Shown here piece after piece: positions 14,330-44,399 of a stretch of 64,000 nt of DNA; position 1 is the first letter of the stretch; each line of letters begins with the position of its first letter. The translations under genes were made by a program, and so were the position numbers. The notes beneath the pieces were generated by a model. It was not told the origin of the DNA. It did not search any database and was given only the letters and a program-made list of their open reading frames with translations. The DNA comes from Syngnathus acus (lineage: Eukaryota; Chordata; Actinopteri; Syngnathiformes; Syngnathidae): NCBI RefSeq assembly GCF_901709675.1, contig NC_051091.1, forward strand, positions 10,760,967-10,824,966, in the 5' to 3' direction.

Positions 14330-14640
14330 CCCTCTGGCGCTTAGAAAATACAAATTTAACGTGCCTGCCGCTTTAAGAGCGCTCACAGCAAGGCATGGTG
14401 GGTAAGAATTCTCTTAACCAATCAAATGACCGGGTTTGTGTGTTGCTATGACGATGGTGACGGGGCGGTGGTTTGAAGTGCATGCAATGGCGTCACTTCT
14501 AAACGCGGATTTAAAAATATACGAATACGCGAATTTGATGTCGTAACGGATGTCATTAGAGTGAAACGACGTTTGTCTTGTAACGTAATCAGTATGTAAT
14601 CAAATAGTTTACCAAAACTGTAAGAGAAAAATAAAAGAAA
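14330..14640 (+). promoter_or_regulatory. miip: Candidate promoter region of miip
   Basis: A GC-richer segment just after the DNA element, with a CCAAT box (CCAATCA, about 14420), a GC box (GGGGCGG, about 14461) and CRE-like TGACG (about 14458), upstream of the first miip coding exon found. Placement is inferred from motif clustering only. Confidence 0.35.
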
Positions 14641-15086
14641 GTGGTTGAGGTAAGTAACTCTTACAATAAGTCTCTGAAACGGCAAAAACAAATAGCAAGT
14701 CTCGGAAACTTACAACTAACAACCAAAGTTGAATACCTAGAATATGGAACTGTGGTTTAACCTTGAAAAAAAATCTGTTAGTTTTTTGCAGTATTGAAAC
14801 GCCCTTCCCCCACCAACGTTCACAAAAATAGTGCATGTATCTATCGCCTTCCATCGATCGATCGATCAATCTACAGACACAAAATTGACCATGTCAAAAT
14901 GCAAATAGTGCTTCTGTCGATCTGCATCTAGTGATACTCCATCTCTTTAAACGTTAAAATGAGGTACCTTTTTCTACATCACCTGTGCACTCATAAAGTT
15001 GTTAAGCGATAAGCACTTAGAGAGAGGTAACATTTTGCTGCTTCTGATGTTCTAAATCAAAATAAAATCATTCATTCATATCAGAT

Positions 15087-16935
15087 ATGAATGAGGGACC
15101 AACTCGTGGCTCGATTTGGTCACCATCTTTTGCCGTTGAATGCGTCCGACCATCAACACACAAGGATGACGACTGGGGGCCTTCTGCTGTAAAGTCATGC
15201 CTGGCGCATCACAATAAAGAACAGGTGAGCAGAACTATGTCACGTCGGTCCAAGAGGTCCTACTTCCATAGAGACACAATTTTCTCTAAAACCATTTTAA
15301 AAAGTTTACAGATCTCTTTTTTTTTTTTTTTTAACAGCGAAAGGATGCTCGAGTCACATTTCAGAATGGGCAACACCTGGAGAAACCGGTCTCAGACAGC
15401 GGCCCTAGTATGCCGCCGTTACTTGGATATGACTGGATAGCAGGTACATATGTTTAATTTAAAACTCACCCAGGTCTAACTAAATAACATGACTGCAACA
15501 TCCTTTAGCCAAACTTTCCCAAGAATGAAGAATTTAATTTAAAGAATGAAGGATTAAGGATTGGGGGGAAAAAAAACCCTAATATTACTGCCGTACTGAG
15601 AAGCCTTGAGAGAAGTTGCTTCTCCAGTATAGTATACCCGTTGAATGGAACACGTGGAGAATTTTGATGTGTTGCTGTTCAGGTGTCCTTGATGTGGAAA
15701 AGTCCCTGGAAGAACGCTCAGATGATTTCTACAATGATCTCCAAGACTTTCGAATGCAAAACGAAAGCGAATGCATGCAACAGCCTCAACCTAAGTGAGC
15801 TATCCCGCCGCCACTGGTTGTGCGGTTCTTGTTGTCTTCACCTGATACTGATCATCACACGGTTCTCCTCATAGATATTTATCACATAAGCAGTCTGTCA
15901 TGTCACTGTTTGCAGTCAACGACAGCCTGAATGTCTACACACATAATCATCAGTGTAAGCGCTTCATCATTTTGCACTTATGGTGTGCCCACTGTTTTAA
16001 TGATGCTCATCTGGGCTCCTTTTCATCCAGGCACATTCTTGTACAAGCTGAATAGTAGACTGTTCCCCGTCCCTATTGACCCCAACGAATCCTGTCCGCT
16101 GTGCAGCAGGCCCAAATGGTCCCACCCCCACACAAATGATAAACCAGCTCTCGTCAGGTAATAACATAAATACATATCCTGCACAAGTGTTCCATCTCAA
16201 CAGCAATAGAAAATACAAATTATCATAGTTTTGGGATTTTTTTTTTAAAATAGTTTGGGAAGGGTGGGTTTTTAAGGCAAAATGAAGTAAGTTTCATGTG
16301 GTTGGTTTTATAAAATGGTCTCTTGTTTTTGCGTGTTTATTATTCAGGGTTAGCATCCCTCACTCCACCCTGCTGCCACCTTATGACTACAAACCACCTT
16401 GCCGCAATAACTTCAATCCAGCTGATAGTTTGGGGTTGTCCTCTGTAAGTAAAATGGATTTAGCATTTTTAATGTTGCTAACGCGTTACGAAGGAATGGG
16501 TCACTTTTCCAGTCAAGACTACTTTTATAGTAATATCACAAAAACAACAATTCACTTCTTCATGTCTTGTCCCTGCTGTTATCCAGAATTGCCTCTTGGG
16601 CTGGTCCAACACGGTTCGGAGCTACCAGTATTTGCAACCACCCAGCAACCTTGACTTACGAAGTCACGTGGAAGAGTGCACTGAGCCACCAAAGGTGAGA
16701 CAATCCACTTGACCTCACGAGATGCTATGCCTGCATAATCTTAAACCACAATTTGTTGACTGAAGACTTCTCAAGAGTGTTTTTATTTTGCTTCTTATTC
16801 TTTTTTCAGGATGACATGTTCACAGCCTTTTCATTTGACCAAGCGCCACCTCTTACTCCATTGCCCCGTTACCACTTTGAGCACATCTCGCCCAAAAAGA
16901 AAAGAAAACGACGTGTACCTTTGTTTCGCAGATGA
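15087..16935 (+). CDS. miip: Migration and invasion inhibitory protein (N-terminus unresolved)
   Basis: In mammals MIIP binds IGFBP2 and restrains cell migration and mitotic progression. Exons found: 15085-15224 (first ATG 15087), 15338-15443, 15683-15794, 15926-15954, 16031-16157, 16348-16444, 16587-16694, 16810-16935. Coding total is 843 nt (280 aa) and all junctions are in frame. Diagnostic segments: LLGYDWIAG (human YLGYDWIAG), YKLNSRLFPVPIDP with a following CPLC (human YRVNRRLFPVPVDP...CRLC), VSIPHSTLLPP, NCLLGW and NLDLRSHV. The C-terminus is lysine/arginine rich (SPKKKRKRRVP), which looks like a nuclear localisation signal. Human MIIP is 388 aa, so about 100 N-terminal residues are missing. 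An acceptor (ATATCAG) directly precedes 15085, so upstream coding exons are likely; I could not identify them. The 29 bp exon is the least certain piece. Confidence 0.85.
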
Positions 16936-17244
16936 CAGACCCTAAAAAAAAATGTCCCTTTGTTTTTTTTTATTATGTAAGGCTTGTTCTCATTTGGACC
17001 AACTTGTGAGTGACTTTTGTGCGAGAGGCAGGATTCATCTAGGACTGGTTGCCAGCCAATTATAGAGTAGACAAATCCGCAGTTATTTACTTTTTAATAA
17101 GTCTAACATACTTTTGGAATGAAGGAGAAAGTCAGACTATACAAAGTCCACACAGGAGGGCTCGTGCCCAGAATCTCTTACTGTAAGGCAAAAATAGATT
17201 TTACAAGAAATTATGAATGTTGTGTAATTATGTCTGTTATGTCA

Positions 17245-17250
17245 AATAAA
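17245..17250 (+). promoter_or_regulatory. miip: Candidate polyadenylation signal of miip
   Basis: AATAAA about 310 bases after the miip stop codon. No competing gene lies between. Confidence 0.45.
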
Positions 17251-18495
17251 TATACTGATCATTTTAGAACACTTTACAGTTCATACAATGTCCTGGCTGG
17301 TCCACTAAAGTCCCAGTTCCATTAAGTAGATAATAAAGGTAATTTATGACTCCAAAAATGTCACTAACAGTTAAACCGTTATTCCATCACAAGCTTTAAA
17401 AATACAGGAAGCGTGTATGTTCTATACGTACATAATACTGTTCCTATTTAAACAGGGCTTTAGCGCCATCTTGTGGTGTCTTAGGGCATTTCAGAAAGAA
17501 CAAAGAAAATGCCAATATGAGGTCTCAAGGCTGCTGTCAAATCACTGTCGTCAACATTTTCAAACTGTTAGTCTTAGGTTAATCTATTACCACTGCTAAG
17601 CAAATTGAAATGCAAACATCAGGAAGAGGTTTTAAAATGTAACAATACCATACAATGACATTGAAGTGAATGTCAGCAGCCTCAAGGATGTGAAGCAGAC
17701 GTCTGAGCATTACACCGCTGTGGAAACGGAAGACAAAAAGAACAAGCTATTTTTAGACAGTGCTCTTCTTTGCACATTTCACAATTGTGGGTTGAGTCAT
17801 TTTCAAAAATCTTGCCGGGGCTGCAGTTTATTTAGTCTCTCAGAAGTCCAAATGAAGGAAGTATCATTAGCCACCACAGACAAAATTTAAAAAAGAAAAC
17901 TTCCCATCTAATTGCAGATGCTGTCGTTGAACCACACATCAAATGATAAATGTGCGAATTAGAATATAATTGGGAAGATCAAGGAGATTCACTTCCAGCT
18001 GCTGTTGGCAGAAATCGTCAATTTGAGTGACATGTAGTGATAGAGATTTGGACACAAATGGTGGGGCAACACATGTAGACTAAATTCTGCTAATACTAAC
18101 TGTTTAATTCTTAAATTTACTGCTACCCTATGTTTTTATAAAGTTGAATATGTGCTTTCTTTTTAAAGAGGCAGATTAATGACATTGTTACTCATTTCAA
18201 CGGGGAATGATGATTATAAATGCAAATGTTTTGAGTAATGGGCACGGTCATGGAATGACTGAAACTCGTATCTCAAGGCACCACTGCATTCGTGATTGTG
18301 AGATAATCGTACAATTTGCTGCATTTTGTTAATTTCAGTGTGTCGTTTGCATGTGGGGTGGGGGGGGGTCACACATGAGAGCGGGTTCTTGCGAGCGGCA
18401 GTCTTACAGAATTTCCTTCCTCCAGTCAATCACTTGAAGGAAACCGCTGATGTTTTTGCACAGCTCTGCCGACTTGAATGTTCTGACGGGACGGG
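17251..18495. other. Intergenic stretch miip-tnfrsf1b
   Basis: No supported gene. At 18252-18286 a fragment reading GGAATGACTGAAACTCGTAT and CTCAAGGCACCACTG is the reverse complement of a common fish repeat end (CAGTGGTGCCTTGAGATACG). A GCGCCATCTTGTGG motif lies at about 17463. Confidence 0.45.
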
Positions 18496-21400
18496 ATGAA
18501 GGACATCTTGGTGCTGCTGATGATGCTGCTGGGTGTGCACACGCTCAAGGTGTGTTACATTTGTTTGCATGTCGCTTGTCAGTGTTGGTGTGCAATTTGT
18601 TTTGCTTTTTGGAGTTGTTAAACATGAGCTACATTTGGATTTTATGGTGACTTAACCATGAAGATATATTTTGATTGACTTTAATGCTGCGAGCATCGAC
18701 TTTAATTATGAATATATTTGGTGGTTATTAAATTTGAAGTCTTAGTAAATTTATTGTTCAGCCTTAAAAAAAAAAAACTGTTCTCCTTAAACCGATACTT
18801 CTGAGTTGCAGCCGTCGTTTCCTGTCACACAATTTCTCTGCTGTCAGCATGATTGCTTGTCAACTAAATGTTTCAGTGAGTATATTGTTGTGGTGTAAGG
18901 TAGAAAATACGGTTGCAAGCATTTTTCCAAGGCTTCGCAGATGGTCGAGATAAACGTTCGCTATGCCTCAGGTGGGGAACAAAGGCCGCCTTTATGCCTG
19001 TTGCTGCAGCTTTTTTTGTAAGATGGTGTGCTACTGTTTCAAGCTCCTCTATCAAGAATTAAAAAAAATATATGGGTTATATACAAATAGTTGGATCTCT
19101 GGAGTGCCTGCCCACCCATCAAGTGTGAAATTAAACAATTTATCAACTTTTTCCCCCCCAGGTTTATTTTGTTGTGGATTTTGCCCATAGGGGAAATTTT
19201 CTCATCATATTGTGTTGTATTATTTATTTTATTTAAGCAAAATATTTCGAGGTATTTCATTTTAAGTGGTAATTTAATGTTTGCATAGGTTAACAAAGAC
19301 GTTTTGTTCTATCCAGCAGGTGTTGTCGCTGCCCTACCATGTCGAGGCGAACAGAAAGTGCAACAACCCGGATCGCGAATACTTGTTGGAGGCTTCGGGC
19401 CTATGCTGCAAAAAGTGTCCTCCCGGTAAATTTTGGAATGCTTTCATTAGATAACAAATAAAGTGTAAAGCAACATAACTATGAAATATTAGAACTCATT
19501 TGCTCCAATAATAAAGAGTTTTTTAATATAAAGAGACATGACAAATATTTTAATAGTACTTTAAAATTTCCATTTATTTTCATCTACTTTCAGGGACTTC
19601 AAAACATTTAAATTCCAACATTTAAAAAGCATTGAAATATCCTGTGTAAAATTAAATCAATACGTGAATAATTTTTTTATTCTGTAAATTTACTACAGAA
19701 AATAATTTTTCAGTTTTTAGTGGTAGATGAATTACAATTGACATTTTAAATTGTAATACAACAGACGCAATAAACTATACAATGCACATTAAAATATGGA
19801 AGATTTTTTTCCCTCTTGCAGGTTCGCGGCTGACGCGCGAGTGCAACGGAACATCAGAAAGCGTGTGTGAGCCATGTCAACATGAGCAGTATATGGAGAG
19901 CTGGAACTACGCACCAAACTGCTTCCCTTGCGCCAAATGCAAAGCTCGTGAGTCGTGACAAATCCCCTCCATATTGTCATTGTCTACATTGTGTGACGTT
20001 TTATCTTTTTATCTGCCAAGACAAAGGCCTGCAGGTTGCCAGCGCCTGCTCCCCCAGCGCCATGTCCAAGTGTGCGTGTCGACCTGGCATGTACTGCATC
20101 ATGAATTCTGATGAACACTGCACTGCCTGTCATCAACACACGTCTTGCAAAGCTGGTTATGAAGTCTTTATGCCAGGTGTCAAGATTATCCCTATCTCTC
20201 AGAAAGTTGTTCTTTACCAAAGAACCTTGTAGATCGGATGGCGTGCTGTGTTTTCCAGGAACGGCTGACTCCAACGTCAAGTGCAAACGGTGCCGTAACG
20301 GGACATTCTCCGACACGTCCTCCACCACGGAGCCTTGTCGGCCTCACACAAAGTGAGTGAAGTGCCTCTGGCTATGTGTGACAGTTTCACAGCTTACTTA
20401 TCAGACGTGTTTTGTGTGTAGCTGTTACGGGAGGCCTGTGCTAAGAGAAGGCACTTCCACGTCCGATACAGTGTGCAAGCCTGGCCTGTTGCCACACACT
20501 CAGACGAGCGTGGTCTCAGGGGGGACTGTGGACCCTTTCTTTGGACCGGCTGTTTTGGATGGATCATTGTCATCCTCGTTGACAAAAAGCCCAGGAGCTG
20601 ACGGTGAACTAGGTATGTGACCACGTGAGCCTTAATTTATGAAAATGTGACTTGACGGTGAAATTTTTTTCTTCACAATTTAATTATCCGAATAAAGTGT
20701 CTATGGCATGGTTTTGTCAAAATGCACCTTAAGGTTTGGGAAATAATACATTTACTGTAAGTAATAAAATAAGAACATCTTAGTATTTATTTTTTAATGT
20801 TTTTAATTTATTTCATCATTTAATTTATGAATCCTACAAATAAGAATAATAATGTATTATTTGTTGTTGAAATCATCCTGTTTCTGTTTACCACAGCTGC
20901 AGCAGTTGCCAGCATTGTCGTGACAGTTGTGTTCTTTGTCATCATCGCCATCATTCTCCTGGTTCTTTATAAGAAAAGCTGGACCAAAGGTTTGTGCTTT
21001 TTATTTGCCTTTCTTGTGTCTGTCTTGAATTTACATGCTATACATGTAAATCCAGTAATACTTGCAGAATGCCTCCAGGTGACAGTATCACTCTACAAAC
21101 ACTATTCTACATTCAGTGTTTCGCTGACAAAACTCACACTTACTTTAATGTGATCTGCTGTCACTGTTAGGCACTGCACACTTTAATACCAAAGACATCA
21201 CCAATGGACACAATGAGAGTTGCGATGAAGTGAGTCATCATCATCATCATTTTGTGGTTTATTGTGGACATGAAAGAATGTGATGCTGATTCCCTCCACC
21301 TGTCGCAGGTCCAAATTGCGCGTACTTCCTTCGTGGATATCTCGCCGAGGGAACAACACTGCCTGCTGCAGAGTACCGAGATCAGTTCCAGCCACGACTC

Positions 21401-21674
21401 CGGCGACGACACTGCCTCTTCACACAGCAGCCAGGAGTCCATTGGAGCCCTGCACCCTCAGCATTCCCCATCAGGGTCCAGTGTCCATTCATGCACCTTC
21501 AGCCCTGTGAGCGCCGGTCCGCATGTCAATGTTAATATCACGTTCAACATAGGAGATGGAGGTTCACCCATACCACCAGGAGACTTGAAGCTCTGCCTTG
21601 GACAGGAGGAAGAGTTCAGTATGCCAAAGCAGGAAACGGGAAAAGAGTTGCCTGAGCAGGAGAGTGTGGAATAA
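18496..21674 (+). CDS. tnfrsf1b: TNF receptor superfamily member 1B (TNFR2)
   Basis: Single-pass receptor for TNF that signals through TRAF2 and has no death domain. Exons: 18496-18549, 19320-19425, 19822-19947, 20021-20176, 20259-20352, 20422-20612, 20897-20989, 21171-21229, 21309-21674; 1245 nt, 414 aa, all in frame. Exon 1 is a hydrophobic signal peptide (MKDILVLLMMLLGVHTLK). Four cysteine-rich repeats follow; CACRPGMYC and NGTFSDTSSTTEPCRPHTNC match TNFR2 (CTCRPGWYC and GTFSNTTSSTDICRPHQIC). The membrane helix is at about residues 243-268. The serine-rich tail contains HVNVNITFNIGD, like the TNFR2 tail segment around QVNVTCIVNV, and ends with two TRAF2-type PxQE motifs (PKQE 399-402, PEQE 408-411). 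It lies next to miip as in human (MIIP-TNFRSF8-TNFRSF1B), which argues against TNFRSF14 although that gene neighbours MMEL1 in human. Confidence 0.9.
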
Positions 21675-22042
21675 AATGCATGAATGCCTCTTAAAGTGGA
21701 ATTTGCACACACCAGCAATCAGGCCTAATTGAAACATTTTTGCCCTCTTGTGGTCAAGGTCAGTAAAGGCCAAATTGAAGAAAACTAATAGTGTGGGTGT
21801 GTGCGTGCGTACGTGCATGTAAGTGGAATATATTTATTGTATGTACTGTATGGGGATTAAACAGGTAACCCAAGCTTGCACGTTCATTCATAAGCTTTTG
21901 GTAAGATAATGCTGCCACTTGCTGGATGATAGCAGAAACAGCAGCTCTTTTTTTACTATTAATGCGCATTAAATGCTTATGGTTTCTTGTTTTGCTTCTC
22001 AATTCAAATGCTTTAAAAATTAAACCGTTGCATCGACGTGGT

Positions 22043-22048
22043 AATAAA
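22043..22048 (+). promoter_or_regulatory. tnfrsf1b: Candidate polyadenylation signal of tnfrsf1b
   Basis: AATAAA about 370 bases after the stop. A second AATAAA overlaps the stop codon itself (21671-21676) and would give almost no 3' UTR if used. Confidence 0.4.
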
Positions 22049-23582
22049 GAATTCTAGTGCTTGGATATTTCATTTTAATTTAAGCAAAACCGAAGACGAG
22101 AACGTGGAGGAAATCTGGAACGTTCAATCATTCAGGGAAGGTATTAGAATAAAATTAAATTGCAACATTTCACGAGGACGCCTCAGTGGCAAAACTACTT
22201 AAAAAAGAAAAACACTAGAGAAATATAATTTGATTTCCGTCGATTTTTATGAATAGTTGACCAACTGCTCGGCTTCTATTAATACATTTGCCTCAAGAGC
22301 ACCCCTCGTCTTACCGGCCAGTTGGTTGCGCTTGTTGCCGCTGTGTGTTGCTCTTCTTCCTGGTGGAGACTTACCTCGGAGGAGCTGCTGATGTCATTTC
22401 ACAGCTTCTGGTAAGACCAACAATCTCTCTCTTTTTAAGCAGTTATTTCACTTTTTGCAGTCAAACGTACTTTGCATTTAAACCTTAGCGCGACCTCTTG
22501 CGGTTTCCGGCTTTACGCGTAGCTTTTTAAAGGACTATTTAAAGGGTCTCTGTCCGGTCTCATCTCTTTCCCCTTTGCTGCTGTTGCTGGTGGTCGTGTC
22601 GCTTGTGTAGACAAATCTGCTTCACCCTCAAACAAGACAAACTAAAGGTGAACAAGTGAGCCAGGAATAAAGCAGGTTTTTTTTTCTGCCTGCATGTAAA
22701 ACGTTCTGCGGTGTAGCCAAGCTGATAAACTCCACGAAAAGAAGGCAGCTTGTTAGATAGCGACACCGGCAGGGAGGAACTTCGATACTGCAGACTACTG
22801 CAGATTGAATGTGGACAGTTGTGATTAAAAATAAATGTATACAGGTGCACATTTTAAGTGCTCTTTTGGTTTAAACCTGGCATCTTCCTTTCCTAAACTA
22901 TCCCTTCATTGCATTTTGATTTAGTTTCAGTTTTAATCCATTTAATTTATATTACGAACTCATCTATTTCACAATAAAAAGTGTATAAGGTTTTCATTTT
23001 GCAATCAATCAAGTGCGCTTCATTACCTTCCTTGCAATGGAAGTCAATGTTGATACATTAAAATGTGAATGTGCACTGTGAAGGCTTTTTCACACTGCAC
23101 TTAGTAGTGCACAGTGTGATGAATGTTGATTTTTGAACATCTGCAAGTGCCTTCGAATTAAATGTGTTCATTCTAAGATCAGCGGGGTGTGACGTCAGAG
23201 GAGCATCCATTCGAGACAAGCTGGTGGAGTAGTACTTGGTGGGTCAGAATCAAGAATTTAGCAGGCCATGCTTTGCCCACACCTACTTTGGAGTGGAAGT
23301 CTCATGTAGGGGGATTTCCACTTGCTGCTCTGCTCAATGGATGAGCCATATGGCAAGAAGAAATAACACAAAATGTCATCCATTGTTGTCCTTTGTTTAT
23401 CATATCAAGTTCCTCTTCTTCTTTATTGAATTTAGTGCGAGGTTACCGGCCGGATTACGGTGTAGCATTCCACCAAACGTTATCCCATGTTCACAAAAAT
23501 GACACTTACATGACACTGCATGTTCACTGGAGGTCATATTTAATGATTAATGATTTATTTCTCTCTTTTTTTTTTATTCAAG
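22049..23582. other. Intergenic / 5' flank of trim62
   Basis: No supported coding exon. A GC-richer patch at 22,290-22,680 may hold the trim62 promoter or an untranslated first exon. 23,085-23,108 contains TTTTTCACACTGCACTTAG, shared in reverse orientation with 32,442-32,463, which suggests a dispersed repeat end. Confidence 0.4.
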
Positions 23583-42778
<19,196 letters not shown>

Positions 42779-44376
42779 GAGATCCACGCGGCCGTCCTCG
42801 GTTTGATGAAAAATTGAAAATGTTGCGTTTGAGGTGTACGTCTGCGCCACCAAAAGACTCCATTTGAGATCCAACACAAAATGGAAGCAGTGTTGCTTGA
42901 GGGGCTAAAATTGGGCCGCAACTATCCATTTTCAAGCTGTCCTAGTTGACAATGGTCAAAACGCTGACAACACCCTCGTTTAATTCAGTCAGTCACATGG
43001 TGCCGCTGCTTTTTTTGTTTTTCCGTTTTGAGCCTCAGTGATGTTTGACTTGTGATGGCTGTCACTTAAGAGAAAACAAAATGGAAGCAAAGGGTCTGTC
43101 CCTGGAGATGAAATCCGGCAGTGATCATCTGTTTTGCAATGCTTATGTTGTTCCGGGTGACTTCTTTGTCTCTTTTCTTTGTTTTTTCTTTGTTCGAACC
43201 TGTGGAACCTTCCACTGTCTCTGCACTTTTGTGTCTGTCCACCCTGAAGGTGTCTATACCAGAAAACAATGCTGCTATTGAGGGAAAAATGTATATCCTT
43301 TTCTCTGTATGCTCCCTTCGCAACACACTTTATGAGAATTACTACAAAGGATTCACATACAGGGAGTCCTCATTCACATTCCTATGCAGTCCACATGACT
43401 TGAATTGCTAGATAAGCGGGAATGTGGCGTCGTCTATCACTAACCTATGATGACCCCCTCAGTCAAGTCGAAATTACAGTCATTATTTGTGTGGGACATC
43501 CAAGTTGCAAATCGTAAATGACACGTAACGGTATTTTATAGGTTCGGCTTTGTGACATTCACTGAGTTGTATCGCTCTCATCCATCAGGACCTTTCTTTT
43601 CTCGGAGTGACTTCCGTTTCCAGTTCTGTCGTTCCCTGGTGGTTTTTGATGTAGCTATAGGAAAAACGTATTCTCCTAGGTTATGTTGAATCAATGCTTA
43701 GTGGTGCTATATCGCCGCTAATCCATGGGATAAAATCACAGACGTGTTCGTTCCAAGTATTCAGCTTAAGCGGCACATGAGTCCGAAGAACCTCTCGTCT
43801 CGCAGACAAATCTAGCACGCTGGCTGATTTGTGTGCGTGACTGCGTGTCTGTGAACGTTTTGAATCCAGCGCGTGAGTCATCCTTCATTAAGCCAGTCTG
43901 GAACAAAACTGTGTTTTTTGTCATGTTGCACCTCTACCTGCTTGTGTGGCTAACCAGGAAAGGACAAAGTTTGTATTGTTGCTTGTGTTTGTTGTCGTTG
44001 TTGTGGTTGTTGATTTGCACCGATCTGTCAGGGTTATGTTTCTGATGAGTACAATCCATTGGTCTGCTTTAAAAAAAAAAAAACAGGGCTCAACCAATCA
44101 GGACGCTGGAACTGAAAGGTTGCAAAAGTGGGTCCTCGCGTTGGCGACACCTCATTGACATTGCCGTTTTGCGTTTCAATATTTAAAATGAGATTACTGT
44201 GCGATGCTAAGTAGGCAGCGAGGATGGCGGAAATACCGTCCTAATGTGTTTATGAATTGATGATGTTGACTATGACACTTTTATGATTCTCTCGATGATT
44301 GTGTCCTTGAACGATGGCTGCTGTGCTCCCATTGACTTGTAAACACTCCAGTGTGGGGAAATGTATTTTAATGTAC

Positions 44377-44382
44377 AATAAA
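44377..44382 (+). promoter_or_regulatory. trim62: Candidate polyadenylation signal of trim62
   Basis: AATAAA about 1.6 kb after the stop, followed within about 30 bases by a GT-rich segment (TCGGTTGGTCGTTTTC). The sequence from 42,779 to here is therefore read as a long 3' UTR without ORFs of note. Confidence 0.5.
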
Positions 44383-44399
44383 TGACTGCTAAAATCATC

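Noticed and set aside
18496-21674. TNFRSF14 (HVEM), the human neighbour of MMEL1
   Set aside because: CRPGMYC and GTFSDTSSTTEPCRPH in the cysteine repeats and the tail segment fit TNFR2; miip adjacency also points to tnfrsf1b.
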